From Beta vulgaris subsp. vulgaris (Eukaryota; Streptophyta; Magnoliopsida; Caryophyllales; Amaranthaceae): a DNA stretch of 64,000 nucleotides. The stretch's first letter is position 1. Each line of letters starts with the position of its first letter. The notes beneath the pieces are model-generated. The model was not told the DNA's origin and searched no databases. It saw only the letters and a list, made by a program, of their open reading frames with translations. Shown here in pieces: positions 35,600 to 46,083 of this stretch. The stretch covers positions 8,974,055 to 9,038,054 of the forward strand of contig NC_079209.1 of NCBI RefSeq assembly GCF_026745355.1, written 5' to 3'. Made by a program: the position numbers and the translations under genes.

Positions 35600-35785
35600 T
35601 AATATTTTCAACTGCATACTCATCGTAACTATTACAAAAAAATCTTGAAAAGCATGCATGTTAATAGGAAGTTAACAAAGTTATGACACATAACTATATA
35701 TATTATAATAAATACTTTTTTAACAACCATCAAAGTTTTGAATATTTGACCACAAGAAGTATTCGGTACTTATCATAAGTTTCAT

Positions 35786-36315
35786 TAGGGGTGAGCACAA
35801 TCGGGTATCCGTTAGAATTTCATAGACCCAGATCCAGACCCGGACCCAGTGGGTATTAAAAATCTGAAGTTGGATTTGGAACTGGTCCAACTGGATCCTA
35901 AATTTTTGGACCTAGACCCAGAACCGGTGGTACCAGGTCCAGAATTGGGTACCCAGTTGTAAGTTTAACAACATACTAAGATGGGCCAATTAAGCTATAA
36001 GATTTTTTTTAAAATTAAATTGGCGTAAAGGCCTACTAAGTACTAACTTTTTACTTAACAACTATTATTCTATTACCAATTCTATATGAGTATATGAAAA
36101 AAAACCAATTCTAAGTTCCAGGTACCTGGACCTAGACACGCTCCAACCGGGTACCCAGAGCGGAACCGGGTACCCTTAAGGTACCGGGTCCGACAAAATT
36201 CTACCCAGAAATGAAACCAGATGCAACTGGGTCCATTTTCTTGGACCCAGACCCGGACCCAGTTGGACCGCGTCCGGGCCTGGGTCTGGATACCCGAAAT
36301 TTCTACTCACCCCTA
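35786..36315. mobile_element. hAT MITE with 8-bp TSD (530 bp)
   Basis: Left TAGGGGTGAGCACAATCGGG, right TTCTACTCACCCCTA, flanked by AGTTTCAT at 35778-35785 and 36316-36323. Arms consist of CCGGACCC, GGGTACC and ACCCAGACC phrases. Confidence 0.92.
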
Positions 36316-36577
36316 AGTTTCATATATTTTTAGAATAAATAGTTTTTTAACGACCATCAAAATTTGTATTGAGAGGACATCTATTATCATAATTTTTATA
36401 AAGAATTAGCTAATTGTGTAAGTGTACCAAAAACTCCATTAAAATAATTCGGTAGATGGATTAATTGACTGTTATGATTGCTCATTAACTTTTGCCATAG
36501 CAAATATCAAAATATACTGTGCCTAGAAATTGAAATAAGGATCATCACTAAGAACTTCTAATCTTGAAAATAATTAA

Positions 36578-38598
36578 TCATTTCCTTTCGCGAGCTCTTC
36601 TTACAACATTTTCATTCCATCCTTTTTGACGCGCTCTATGCTCCCACATTGCAGTTATTTTCCTTTGTGCTTCTAAGGCTTCCTCGGCTCTTTCTCTAGC
36701 CTCCTCACAAGTTTCCATTCCTGAATTGCACTTATCTGCCTCCTTTTGGTATTGAGATGCGATCTTTTTAGCTTCTAGTAGAGCCATATCCGATTTTCGT
36801 TGATTTTCTAAGGCCTCAGCTTCTTTCTGTCTTAATTCGTCTGCCACAAGATCAGCGAAATGCTTTTCCATTTCTTCACTAACCTCGGGATCATGTTTCA
36901 TACAATCTAAAAAGTATAATTAATTAGCCACATAATATAATTGGAAAAAACTTTATCTACCTAGTGGGTCAACAAGATAACAACCCACTACTAATAGAAA
37001 TATATAAAGGAAATAGTGGAATCCAACTAATCAGTTCTAATAGTTTTTTAACTAGTCCTATATGCACGCGATGCGTGCAAAAACAAATAAAAAAGTCAAT
37101 TGCATACTAATATATACGAAAAATTATTCTAAGTTCATTTTATATTTTTCTTCTGTTTTCTGAAAGCCAATAAATCAATGACGATGTCATAAAATTCATT
37201 GTATATTTTTTTTCTGTTTTTTGAAAGCTAATAAATCAATGATGATAAAAGATGATGAATTTGTATTTTATTACTTAAAGGTATAAAAGAAAATACCATT
37301 TTTGGTGTCCCCCTCCTCTTCCCTTATATAATAAAGATGCTCTGTTTCTAGTGGGTTAACTACCCACCGCGTAGATGTATCATTGCCCAGTATAACCTAC
37401 CTTATTACTACGTGAACCACTTATTAAATCATGAACTTCATAATCTTAAAATACTAACCTGTAAATGACTGGTTTAATCCTGCAAAAGAAAAATATACAA
37501 ATGTATCATGTCAAATTTGTACAATAACTTTTTTAACAAATACTTCTATATCACTTTTCATGACTTAATTAGGAGTAATCTTAAGCATTGTCCGTGAAAA
37601 GAATCTAGGTAGAATAGTGGCTTTCGTATTCTGGAAGATAAGGAGATTCCCCATATTTTAGGTCATTATTGAAACAAGAAGCAGGATGCATGTGAACAAT
37701 TGAATATCCCTCAAAAAGTGAAATAAGCAAAGAAGAAATGCCATTAAAGACATGACCCAAACTATAACAATCAAAGTGACCATATATATCCTTTTGAAAT
37801 AACATACTCATGCACCTAAAAAGAAAAAGATATACATTTCATAAGTTGTAACAAAGAACAATTAATTTACCTCCCTCGAAGAAAAAAGAGTAATAATTTA
37901 TTTTTAAAAAAAATTGGTAAGATAAATTGTCATACCAGACTAAAACCTTGCATATGTGAATCTATTTCGAGTTATAAAGTTCTATACACTATTAAACTTA
38001 TAGGGGAAAGGTAAAGGATATTCCTACCCTTGAAGTATCCGTACTAGAAATTGAACCTCCAACCTTATTAAAAGGGACCATTCCAGCCAGTAAGCTAATA
38101 GCTTAAGAACAATGAATATATATATGGTGGAACTCCATAGTAAACTCAAATGTAACATAATGATGAAAATACATAAAGGTTGGAAATACCATTAGAAAGA
38201 ATTTAATAACAAAAAATCATGTTAATACAAAACATTGTAGGTCAATCCTACCATAGCCATATTAAGATATTACCAATAATACATTACTCCTAGCCAGTGG
38301 CGATTAATAAAAAAAACATTTCATTGAGAATAAATTATTAGGGTTTTAAACATGATTATGATGATTTACCTTGAGGGAGGGAGAGGAAAGGGTAAGAGGA
38401 TGAACAATCACAAAGGCAAGGAGGGCAAGAAGAGGAAGAGTGAGTGAAAGCGGCAAGGCCTTGCCAATAAAGTGGGGGACCCACGATGTATCCAATGACA
38501 CACATCCCAAGAATTCCCATTGCCATTTTCACCACTTTTGGGCTGAATATACCATTCCCTCTCTTTTGATGTCCCATTTCTCTGATACTTTTAACCAA
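36578..38598 (-). CDS. DUF1068 (ELMO-like) membrane protein, three exons
   Basis: Spliced model: exon 1 38598-38370, exon 2 37479-37459, exon 3 36906-36578; 579 nt, 192 residues plus stop frame intact. All junctions are GT-AG: CAAG|GTAAATC, TTTTGCAG|GATT, ACAG|GTTAGT, TTTTTAG|ATTG. The protein has a short basic N-terminus, one membrane span (residues ~22-45, ending GPPLYW), a cysteine cluster CPPCLCDC (58-65), LPQGLNQSFTDC across the microexon, then a coiled coil with the family signature DKCNSGMETCEEARE and a basic end. This is the plant DUF1068 layout and usual length. Arabidopsis members (ELMO/NKS1 group) are Golgi type II proteins that support pectin synthesis and cell adhesion; the role here is inferred from family. 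The start at 38598 is the first in-frame ATG; Met8 is an alternative. Confidence 0.9.
37052..37337 (-). mobile_element. Mini-Helitron (286 bp) in DUF1068 intron
   Basis: On the minus strand it begins TCTTTATTATATAAGGG and ends with a GC hairpin GCACGCATCGCGTGC, then ATATAGGACTAG. These are the Helitron hallmarks: 5' TC, 3' hairpin plus CTRR, inserted between A and T with no target duplication. It lies wholly inside the intron between exons 2 and 3. No coding capacity. Confidence 0.85.
37459..37479 (-). CDS. 21-nt microexon of DUF1068 gene
   Basis: Sits between TTTTGCAG and GTTAGTAT on the minus strand. It is phase 1 on both sides and adds seven codons' worth of sequence (core LNQSFT), restoring the conserved ...PQGL..SF.DC... 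stretch of the family. Without it the split glycine and aspartate codons would be lost. Confidence 0.88.
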
Positions 38599-38604
38599 TC
38601 ATAA

Positions 38605-39950
38605 TACTTGATCTTCTTCTTCTTATTTGCTAAATGTTATGTTACTGATAAGTATACAGAATTTTGCTATCAAGAGCTTTTTTAACTCTTTGGATTTGTT
38701 TTAGCCTATAACCATTGCGTTTTTTTCTTTATGTTTTTACTTTTGTTTTTTATCAATGAATTTGGGTTCATGGCAAATAACTTAGTCAAATGCACAAGCT
38801 AACAAGAAGCCTAATCTTGTGCCAAATTTTTTTAATGTGTCTCTTCCTGAGTCTTCCATCCCCGAAGGATCTTTAGGTAAGTTTATTACATATATAATCC
38901 ATCAAACTTTTTTTAAAAAATGAATTGTTATGAAACAATAGGTATCTAATTTTTTTTTTATAACAACTTAATGAAAGAAATACTCAAAAATACTTTTTTT
39001 TATTTCAAAATAGTTGCATATTTCAATATAATGCTTGACATTGAAAAACTCTAATCAATAATAACTTCACTTCTGTATTTTATAAGAATTTTATAGAGTT
39101 CATATTTCAATATAAACATATATAAAAATCTCATAGCATTTACATGATAAATTTTAATCTGTTCTTGTTTATCGAGAAAAAAACTGATGTCAAATTGGGT
39201 ATGTGAATATTATAAAAGTCTACATCTTCTTCACAAAAATCCTAGACATTTGTCCGGGTTCCAATACTAGTAGTATGTGTATATATATATATAGATGATG
39301 AGAGTATAGCATGCCACGTAGGATTGTCATGTCATTGTTACTTATTTTTATTCTACTTAGAAAGGAGCTCTGCGTACATATAGTTAGGACTTTATGCGGA
39401 AGTGTAATAGCAAGTTTTGTCTCCAACCGCCCCCATCTTCTCCCCTACCTCTTCTTCCTCAAATAGGGACTGTCGTGGATAATTTCATTCATGGTAAGCC
39501 TCTTTTCCTTTCTTATTTTCAGTTTTAATTTTATTTTTTTGCTTTGTTGAATAAATTAGTCTCTCTTTATGAGAGTTTCTCGAACCATGCTATAGAGGTT
39601 TAGTCTATGTTGTGGAGATTTCCTTCTCTCTTATGGGAGTTGTGAGTCTGATTTGTTTGTTTTTAGGTATGAAAATTTGTTTTCATTGGTTGAAATTCGA
39701 GACTATCAGCATGAATGTACTGGGAACTCGGATATGGTCAACATGGCTCGATCAAGAATACTCTTCCCCAAACTATGTCAGAATGATAAACCTACTCTGA
39801 CTCCCTGTTTGATTCATCAAATACAAGGAGCTCCTGTATTGCTCAATTTGGTCCCATTTTAGTTTCTCATAATATTAATTTGATTTGATCTTGTTTTTGT
39901 TTAATACATATTATAGATGTCGTCGTTTGACATTCAAATAATGAAGTTTC
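38605..39950. other. Intergenic; one unassigned open frame
   Basis: Includes the DUF1068 upstream region. At 39653-39862 is a 69-codon frame preceded by GTAAG (39493) and TTTTTAG (39661) splice-like signals, ending QIQGAPVLLNLVPF. I do not recognise the family; it may be a relic exon or chance. Confidence 0.3.
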
Positions 39951-39959
39951 TCTTTTAAA

Positions 39960-40440
39960 AAAAGTAAATAATATAAATGAATAAATCTATGGATCAAAAC
40001 TAAAGCAATGACAAACACAAACTTGACGTGAAAACCTCTTCCTTAACAAGTAGAGGAAAAACCACCAATCATTTCACTAATCATTCAAAGAACATTAGCT
40101 AAACCCTAAACTCATAAATCTTGTAAATTACAATTTCTCTCAAGAACTCAAACTAGCAACCTAAGAGTCTTTATAATCTCTACCTGTATTTGATGAGTAT
40201 ACAAAATAATGATTCCAATCACCCCTTTATATATATCCCAAGTAGAATTACCATATAACAAGATCTAATCTGACTAGACATAATCATACTAATAATTTTC
40301 TATCTTCATAATACAATTATCAATCTATTAAGAAATAAATAATTTATAAAGAATCCTAGTATAACAAGACAAATAAGGCGAAAAAGAGAAATCCTAGTAT
40401 AACAAGACAAATAAGACAAATAATATTTTGCCTACACAAA
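39960..40440 (-). repeat. Probable copia LTR remnant
   Basis: Contains GACGTGAAAACCTCTTCC...GAGGAAAAACCACC, the leader-type phrase also found in the copia 1 LTR (ACGTGGAAAC...GGAAAAACCACG), followed by CTCTCAAGAACTC-like sequence and a direct repeat of AATCCTAGTATAACAAGACAAATAAG near 40350-40420. No partner LTR or protein is present. Confidence 0.5.
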
Positions 40441-40794
40441 CACTATCCGTATTTCTTTGGATGCATCTAACAGTTTTAGGTTTATCATCCCTCGCAGATC
40501 ACCATTATGCACATATTCTTACTCTCCAAACAACAAACTTCTGATGATGTTTAAAATAAAGAAGAGGAAAAAGGCTTGAAACTTTGCTTTGTTCATCACA
40601 AGCTTTTGGGATCAAAGGAAGAGCAGTTCACAAGTGTTTCCTTCCAATTAACTCAAGCCACTCCAACATATGCCCTTCACAATGGATTCGTATGCATTGC
40701 CCTAGAATTAAAAGATTGACATAATACTTCGTCAACCATTGGCTTTTTATAACGTTCAAGTTTATAGTATTGTAAAACACGAATACATATGGCG

Positions 40795-41030
40795 TAGAGC
40801 TGTCAATATCTAACTCGACTGAACCTGAATCGAACACAAACAACCCGAATTCAACCCAATTGTCATAATTTGACAAATAATTAACCTGAAATCAAACCCA
40901 GATCATCAACCCGAATTGCTAACTCTGAATATGCGCTTAATATCATCATCCATAAGTTAAATCAGTGTGGAAAACTCGTCATTAGAGGACCTCACATCAT
41001 TCGCTTTGTTATGCAGGTATGCACACCAAA
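40795..41030. other. Short spacer with hAT-like end
   Basis: At 40797 the phrase TAGAGCTGTCAATATCTAAC opens a run of AACCCGAATTC-type phrases, resembling the left end of a lexicon-rich hAT MITE. No right end is visible. Nothing else is recognised up to the PPR gene. Confidence 0.35.
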
Positions 41031-41145
41031 TTCAGTTAAGTGTACCAGATAGCAGCTGGAGAATGCTTCTTCAGGCTGAAGAAAGGCCAAAAAAAGATAC
41101 TAAAAATTCGCCAACGAATAATCAGCCAAATTACTGAAAACACTC

Positions 41146-43416
41146 TCATGTCATTGAAACATCAATTTCATAGAAAATACCGTTCAGATCAGTGCCACTC
41201 AGGTCATCCATTTGATAACCCAGAATTTCCAAGACCCACATCATTTCTGCATTAAGAGGATGATCGCTCTGTCCATTAAAAAATGTGGTAATCTCCCCCT
41301 GTTGCTGAATATAACTCCAACCTGGGAGTTTTTTAAGTCCAAGTGCCTTCATTTGGATCCATACATCATTCACTCCTTCCCATCTATTCATTGAAGCAAA
41401 ATTGTGAGCTAATTGCACATAATTTTCAGCACAAACAGGTTTGAGCATCATGATATTTCTTGCAACAATTTCTCCAAGTTTAGCATCACCCTTCATCCGA
41501 CATGCATCAAGAAGTATGCCTAAAACATCTATCGTAGGATTGGAGAACTTTGTCTTTATAAATTCATACGCCTCTCCAAGCCTCCCAGCTCGACAGAGCA
41601 GATCAACAATGCAAGCACGGTGCTCCAATTCTGGTTTAATTCCAAAATCTTCAGTCATAGATTTGAATAAGTTGAGACCTTCAGATACCAACCCATTGTG
41701 GCTGCAAGAGAAGAGGACAGAAAGGAGGATAACATGGTTGGGTTGAATCCCCGAGAGTAAAAAATCTGAATACAACTTTAAAGCCATTCCCCCTTTTCCA
41801 TGACTGCCATATCCTGTGATAATTGTGCTCCAAGAGACAATATCGTGCTTTGGCATCTGATTAAACCACTTGTGAGCTGTTTTTAGGTCACCACATTTGG
41901 AATACATGTCAACTAGAGCTGTATCAACCATGATGCTTGGCTGAGAAAAGCTTCTAATGACAAAATTGTGAATCCATTTCCCTTGTTGGAGTGCCCCACT
42001 AGAAGCACAAGCTTGCAGCAGGGAAACAATGGTAATAGATTCAGGTTGTTGGAGCATTGATCTCATCTCATTAAGCAAGCACAAAGCCTTCCATAAATCA
42101 CCATTCTGGGCATATGCTGCAACAATAGCATTCCATGAAACTATGTCTTTCTCAGTCATATTGTCGAATATGGCATAACTTTGCCTTAAAAGACCACTCT
42201 TTCCATACATAGTAATAAGTGAATTTTGAACAGGAATATCTACACTTATTCTTTGACGAAGTAGGTACCCATGTACTGATGTACCAAGAAGAATTGAACT
42301 AATTTTTGCACAAGCAGCAAGAACAGTAGCTATTGTGGAAGTAGAGGGTGTAATACACACATCCAGCATATGTCGAAAGGTCATCAACGCGTTATATGCA
42401 CTATCATTCTGTACAAAGCAAGCTATCATTGATGTCCAGAGAATTACATCCTTCTCCGGAACACTTTCAAATATTCTGAACGCGCTGCAGACGTTTCCAT
42501 ATTTAGAGTACAAGACCACTAGTGAAGTTGCCAAATGTGCATCCACTTTCACTCCACAGGTTATAATCTGCCCATGAATCAGTCTTCCCAGATTAACATC
42601 AGTTCGCAAAGTCTCTGGGGCCATCAATAGAGTCCCGAATGTCTGTTGATCAGGGCTAATACCTTCACTCCTCATCTTCTTCAAAAGTTGCAAAATTTCC
42701 TTAAAGTTCCCTATTTGAACGTAACCCGAAATCAATGAATTACATGAAACAATATCCTTCTCACACATTGCTTCGAATAAGTCCCTTGCAGCTTCAACTC
42801 TCCCACATTTACCATAAAAGTTAAGCATACAGTTAACCAAATTAAGATCAGAACTTAAACCAAACTGAATTACACTAGCATGTAAACACTCCAACAGTGA
42901 AATCTCACTAACCCCAGATAAGATATTTAACATAGTAACAGAGCTAGGTTGAATTCCCTCATACCGCATCAAGTTATACATATTAATAGCCCTCTCCACA
43001 TTTCCATAACGCGTGTAACACCCTATCATAGCAGTCCAAGGAACTACATTTCTCTCAGGCATTAAATCAAACACATTCTGTGCACTCTTGATCCGACCAA
43101 ATTTTGCGTAGAAATTGATCAAAGAAGACGAAATGTAAGAATCTGAAAAATACCCATCAATGATTACACGTTGATGTAGCGAAATCCCAAGTAAAAATCT
43201 GTTGAGGTAAGTGCAGGATTTGAGAAGAGAAGGGTAAGTGTGAGCATCAGGAGTAGTGTTGCTATTGACCATAGAAAAAAAGGTGGAGAGTACATTACGG
43301 TGAAAACCCTCCGAAGAGAGGCGGTTTATGGTTGAATTATAGGACTTAGTGGTGCTGATGGTGGTGTTACTGGTGGTGGATGGTGGTCTCCGTATGTGAG
43401 CTTTAAGCTTGGTCAT
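41146..43416 (-). CDS. PPR protein, PLS class with E domain
   Basis: Intact 756-residue frame without introns. A basic, Ser/Thr-rich N-terminus (residues ~1-30) looks like an organelle transit peptide. Then come about 17 repeats of the P-L-S type with signatures such as LINFYAKFGRIKSAQNVFD, VVPWTAMIGCYTRYG, DIVSWNAIVAAYAQNGD and ALVDMYSKCGDLKTAH, and a C-terminal E/E+ region (GLKKLPGWSYI...). There is no DYW deaminase domain. Such proteins bind single RNA sites in mitochondria or plastids and usually help C-to-U editing together with a separate deaminase. From memory the nearest Arabidopsis relative is At4g04370, a PPR of similar length. It sits 2.5 kb from the DUF1068 gene on the same strand. 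The start at 43416 is the first in-frame ATG. Confidence 0.95.
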   Translation of the reverse strand: MTKLKAHIRRPPSTTSNTTISTTKSYNSTINRLSSEGFHRNVLSTFFSMVNSNTTPDAHTYPSLLKSCTYLNRFLLGISLHQRVIIDGYFSDSYISSSLINFYAKFGRIKSAQNVFDLMPERNVVPWTAMIGCYTRYGNVERAINMYNLMRYEGIQPSSVTMLNILSGVSEISLLECLHASVIQFGLSSDLNLVNCMLNFYGKCGRVEAARDLFEAMCEKDIVSCNSLISGYVQIGNFKEILQLLKKMRSEGISPDQQTFGTLLMAPETLRTDVNLGRLIHGQIITCGVKVDAHLATSLVVLYSKYGNVCSAFRIFESVPEKDVILWTSMIACFVQNDSAYNALMTFRHMLDVCITPSTSTIATVLAACAKISSILLGTSVHGYLLRQRISVDIPVQNSLITMYGKSGLLRQSYAIFDNMTEKDIVSWNAIVAAYAQNGDLWKALCLLNEMRSMLQQPESITIVSLLQACASSGALQQGKWIHNFVIRSFSQPSIMVDTALVDMYSKCGDLKTAHKWFNQMPKHDIVSWSTIITGYGSHGKGGMALKLYSDFLLSGIQPNHVILLSVLFSCSHNGLVSEGLNLFKSMTEDFGIKPELEHRACIVDLLCRAGRLGEAYEFIKTKFSNPTIDVLGILLDACRMKGDAKLGEIVARNIMMLKPVCAENYVQLAHNFASMNRWEGVNDVWIQMKALGLKKLPGWSYIQQQGEITTFFNGQSDHPLNAEMMWVLEILGYQMDDLSGTDLNGIFYEIDVSMT

Positions 43417-43589
43417 GAGTCATGAGCAGGGAAGGTACGTTCACCAATTCCAATTTGAGCACCATTTATGTGAGTATTAAGAAAATGAAAAAAGTGTTGT
43501 GACATAAATGAAGCAGAAAGATTATAGAGTGAAAATAACAAAGAAGTGATTCCTTCCTTCCAAAGTTTTGTATTGTTATAAGAGATATA

Positions 43590-43848
43590 CTCCCTCTGTT
43601 TTTTTTTATCTTTCTCACTTTCCATTTACACATCTTCCAATGCACATTTTTGAACTTAAATATCTTTCATCATATATTAGTAAAAATTATAACGATTGAA
43701 TATTAATAATGTACTAATTGAGACGAATCAAACAAGATCCCACATGACTATATTTTTTCTTATAAATTGAAAAAAATTGAGAAGATTCTCTCTAAGTATG
43801 AATAGTGTCAAGATTCTAAGTGAGAACAATAAAAAAAAACAGAGGGAG
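43590..43848. mobile_element. Stowaway MITE B (259 bp), in PPR 5' flank
   Basis: Left CTCCCTCTGTTTTTTTTTAT and right inverted arm ending AACAGAGGGAG with TA on both sides (43588-43589, 43849-43850). It lies 174 bp upstream of the PPR start codon, so it could affect its promoter. Confidence 0.88.
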
Positions 43849-43850
43849 TA

Positions 43851-44240
43851 TTATAAGTCAACATGTGTACATTATCCTAGTACGTGAGTTTAGGAAAAAA
43901 CTTACCATGCATTAAATACATGTCATTCAATTTTTGACTTTATAACACTACTACTTGAATGCCCATATTTAATGGGGTATTAGTTGTCTCGTTCAGAATC
44001 TTGTTGGGAAAAACCCACTAAAAGAAATCCATAATTAGGGAAAGGACTAAAGGAGTACAACTACTATGTATCCTTATATGCTTAAAATTAACTACCTCAT
44101 TAAAAAACCTTGTCAAGAAAAATCCGATGAGATAAAAATCTGATCGAAGAGAAAAAGAGTGCAGTGCATATAATACTCCCCCTGAATCTAGCATATATTG
44201 CGAATATGTCGCATTACAATTTTTCTCAATGTTTTAATTA
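43851..44240. other. No gene seen
   Basis: AT-rich spacer between Stowaway B and the ATT microsatellite. Near 44000-44170 phrases like GGGAAAAACCCACTAAAAG and AAAACCTTGTCAAGAAAAATC resemble an LTR leader, unproven. Confidence 0.3.
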
Positions 44241-44243
44241 TTA

Positions 44244-44620
<377 letters not shown>

Positions 44621-44655
44621 GTACACCACCAACAACAACAATTCAAATAAAATAA

Positions 44656-45165
44656 CTAGTATTTTAACCCGGACGATGCCCCGGGTCAGTTATAATTATC
44701 AGATATATTATTCTTTAAATTTCATGCTTAATTATATTATATTTTCTTAATTATTTATCTAGTGCGAAATTGAAAGATAGACGTTATGTCATGATAAATT
44801 ATTTTCAAAACAAACTTCTAAGGAATTGGGGATAAAAATAACAATTTCAATGGAATTAGGGTAAGAAAATGTATTACTTAATAAAAGGGTTAGAGATCAA
44901 AAAAGCTTTGTCTATGTCTTTGTGATTACATATAATTATGAGACTTTATTATGTTTTACTTTAAAACAGTAAACATTAAATTTGTAGTGTATTAGTGGTT
45001 GAACTCCACATTTTATTTCAAAGGTCATGTGTTCAAATCCTAGTAACTACATATTGTTACTATTTTCAAATGATGTTATTAACATGTGTATTAGAAGCTT
45101 GAGCAGAGTGCCACGTGACACCATTTCTTTCATAGGAACGCCTTTTAATATATTTGTATAAATAG
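44656..45165 (-). mobile_element. Degenerate Helitron
   Basis: Minus-strand 3' end: hairpin ACCCGG-GGCATCGT-CCGGGT, then TAAAATACTAG followed by T. The probable 5' end near 45165 (TTATACAAATATATTAAAAGG) resembles the family's TCTATACTAATATATTAAAAG with the TC lost. The interior has GCCACGTGACACC as in related elements. Confidence 0.6.
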
Positions 45166-45170
45166 TAACA

Positions 45171-45175
45171 ATAAA

Positions 45176-45210
<35 letters not shown>

Positions 45211-45230
45211 TAATAATAATAATAATTAGT
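45171..45230. repeat. (AAT)n microsatellite
   Basis: About 18 AAT units with one GAT interruption, directly next to the Helitron right end. Confidence 0.9.
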
Positions 45231-45745
45231 ATTGATATTATTATAGTAATAATTATTAATTATTATCAATTGCTACTGTTATAAAAAATTTAATATACAT
45301 GTCAGTTCAGCTCGTTTTAGTTCAGCTCCGTTCAGTCTCCCCCAATCCAAAATAACAGAGTCTTATCCATATTTATACATATTATATGCTCGCATGATGA
45401 TCTTTTTTGGGGGTTTCTATAAGATACCCTTGTGTTTTAACGCTTTTTATATAGTACCCCTAATGTTTTTTTTCTTTTAACTTATACCCCTGAACTTTAT
45501 ATTTTTTCTATGGTACCCAAGCATTCAATCAGTATCAAGTTTATTTTCCTTTTATTTTCTTATTTTCAATTCTTTATAATTTTCGAATCTTAGATGCCTG
45601 ACCAGATAGGTTCTGATGTTTGACATCTTCGTCCAACCATAGGTTTTTACTCCAACTTATGGTCAGAAACTTGGAGCTTCCATGTCGCAGTAGGCTGGAT
45701 CGGGCATTACAAACACTTTGGGTGTTTTACAAACAATGTTGAATT
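45231..45745. other. Unassigned; MITE and MULE-like scraps
   Basis: 45301-45362 resembles the right end of the TGAAC MITE family (CAGTTCAGCTCG...AACAGAGTCT). 45411-45530 carries GGTACCCC-type phrases seen in long-TIR Mutator-like elements, but no partner arm is found. Confidence 0.4.
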
Positions 45746-45747
45746 GG

Positions 45748-46024
45748 TGAATACCATCAATTAGAGTATGGAGGGACCATGTGCGAGAGCAACTACCTTG
45801 CAATATATGTATGTATATATATATATATATATAATATATATATATATAATATATATATTAATATATATAATATATAATATATATATAATATATATATATA
45901 ATATATATATTATATATATATATATGAATACCATCAATTAGAGTATGGAGGGACCATGTGCGAGAGCAACTACCTTGCAATATATGTATGTATGTATGTA
46001 TGTATATATATATACATACATACA

Positions 46025-46057
<33 letters not shown>

Positions 46058-46083
46058 TGCAAGGTAGTTGCTCTCGCACATGG
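45748..46083. repeat. Two direct and one inverted copy around TA-rich cores; 130-bp palindrome
   Basis: TGAATACCATCAATTAGAG...CTTGCAATATATG occurs at 45748 and again at 45925. Its second half returns inverted at about 46050-46083. The second and third copies form a perfect-armed palindrome at 45954-46083, centred near 46018 on TGTATGTA / TACATACA runs. About 110 bp of TA repeats separates the first two. Confidence 0.9.

Noticed and set aside
41212..42577. Plus-strand frames opposite the PPR gene
   Set aside because: Antisense shadows without family signatures.
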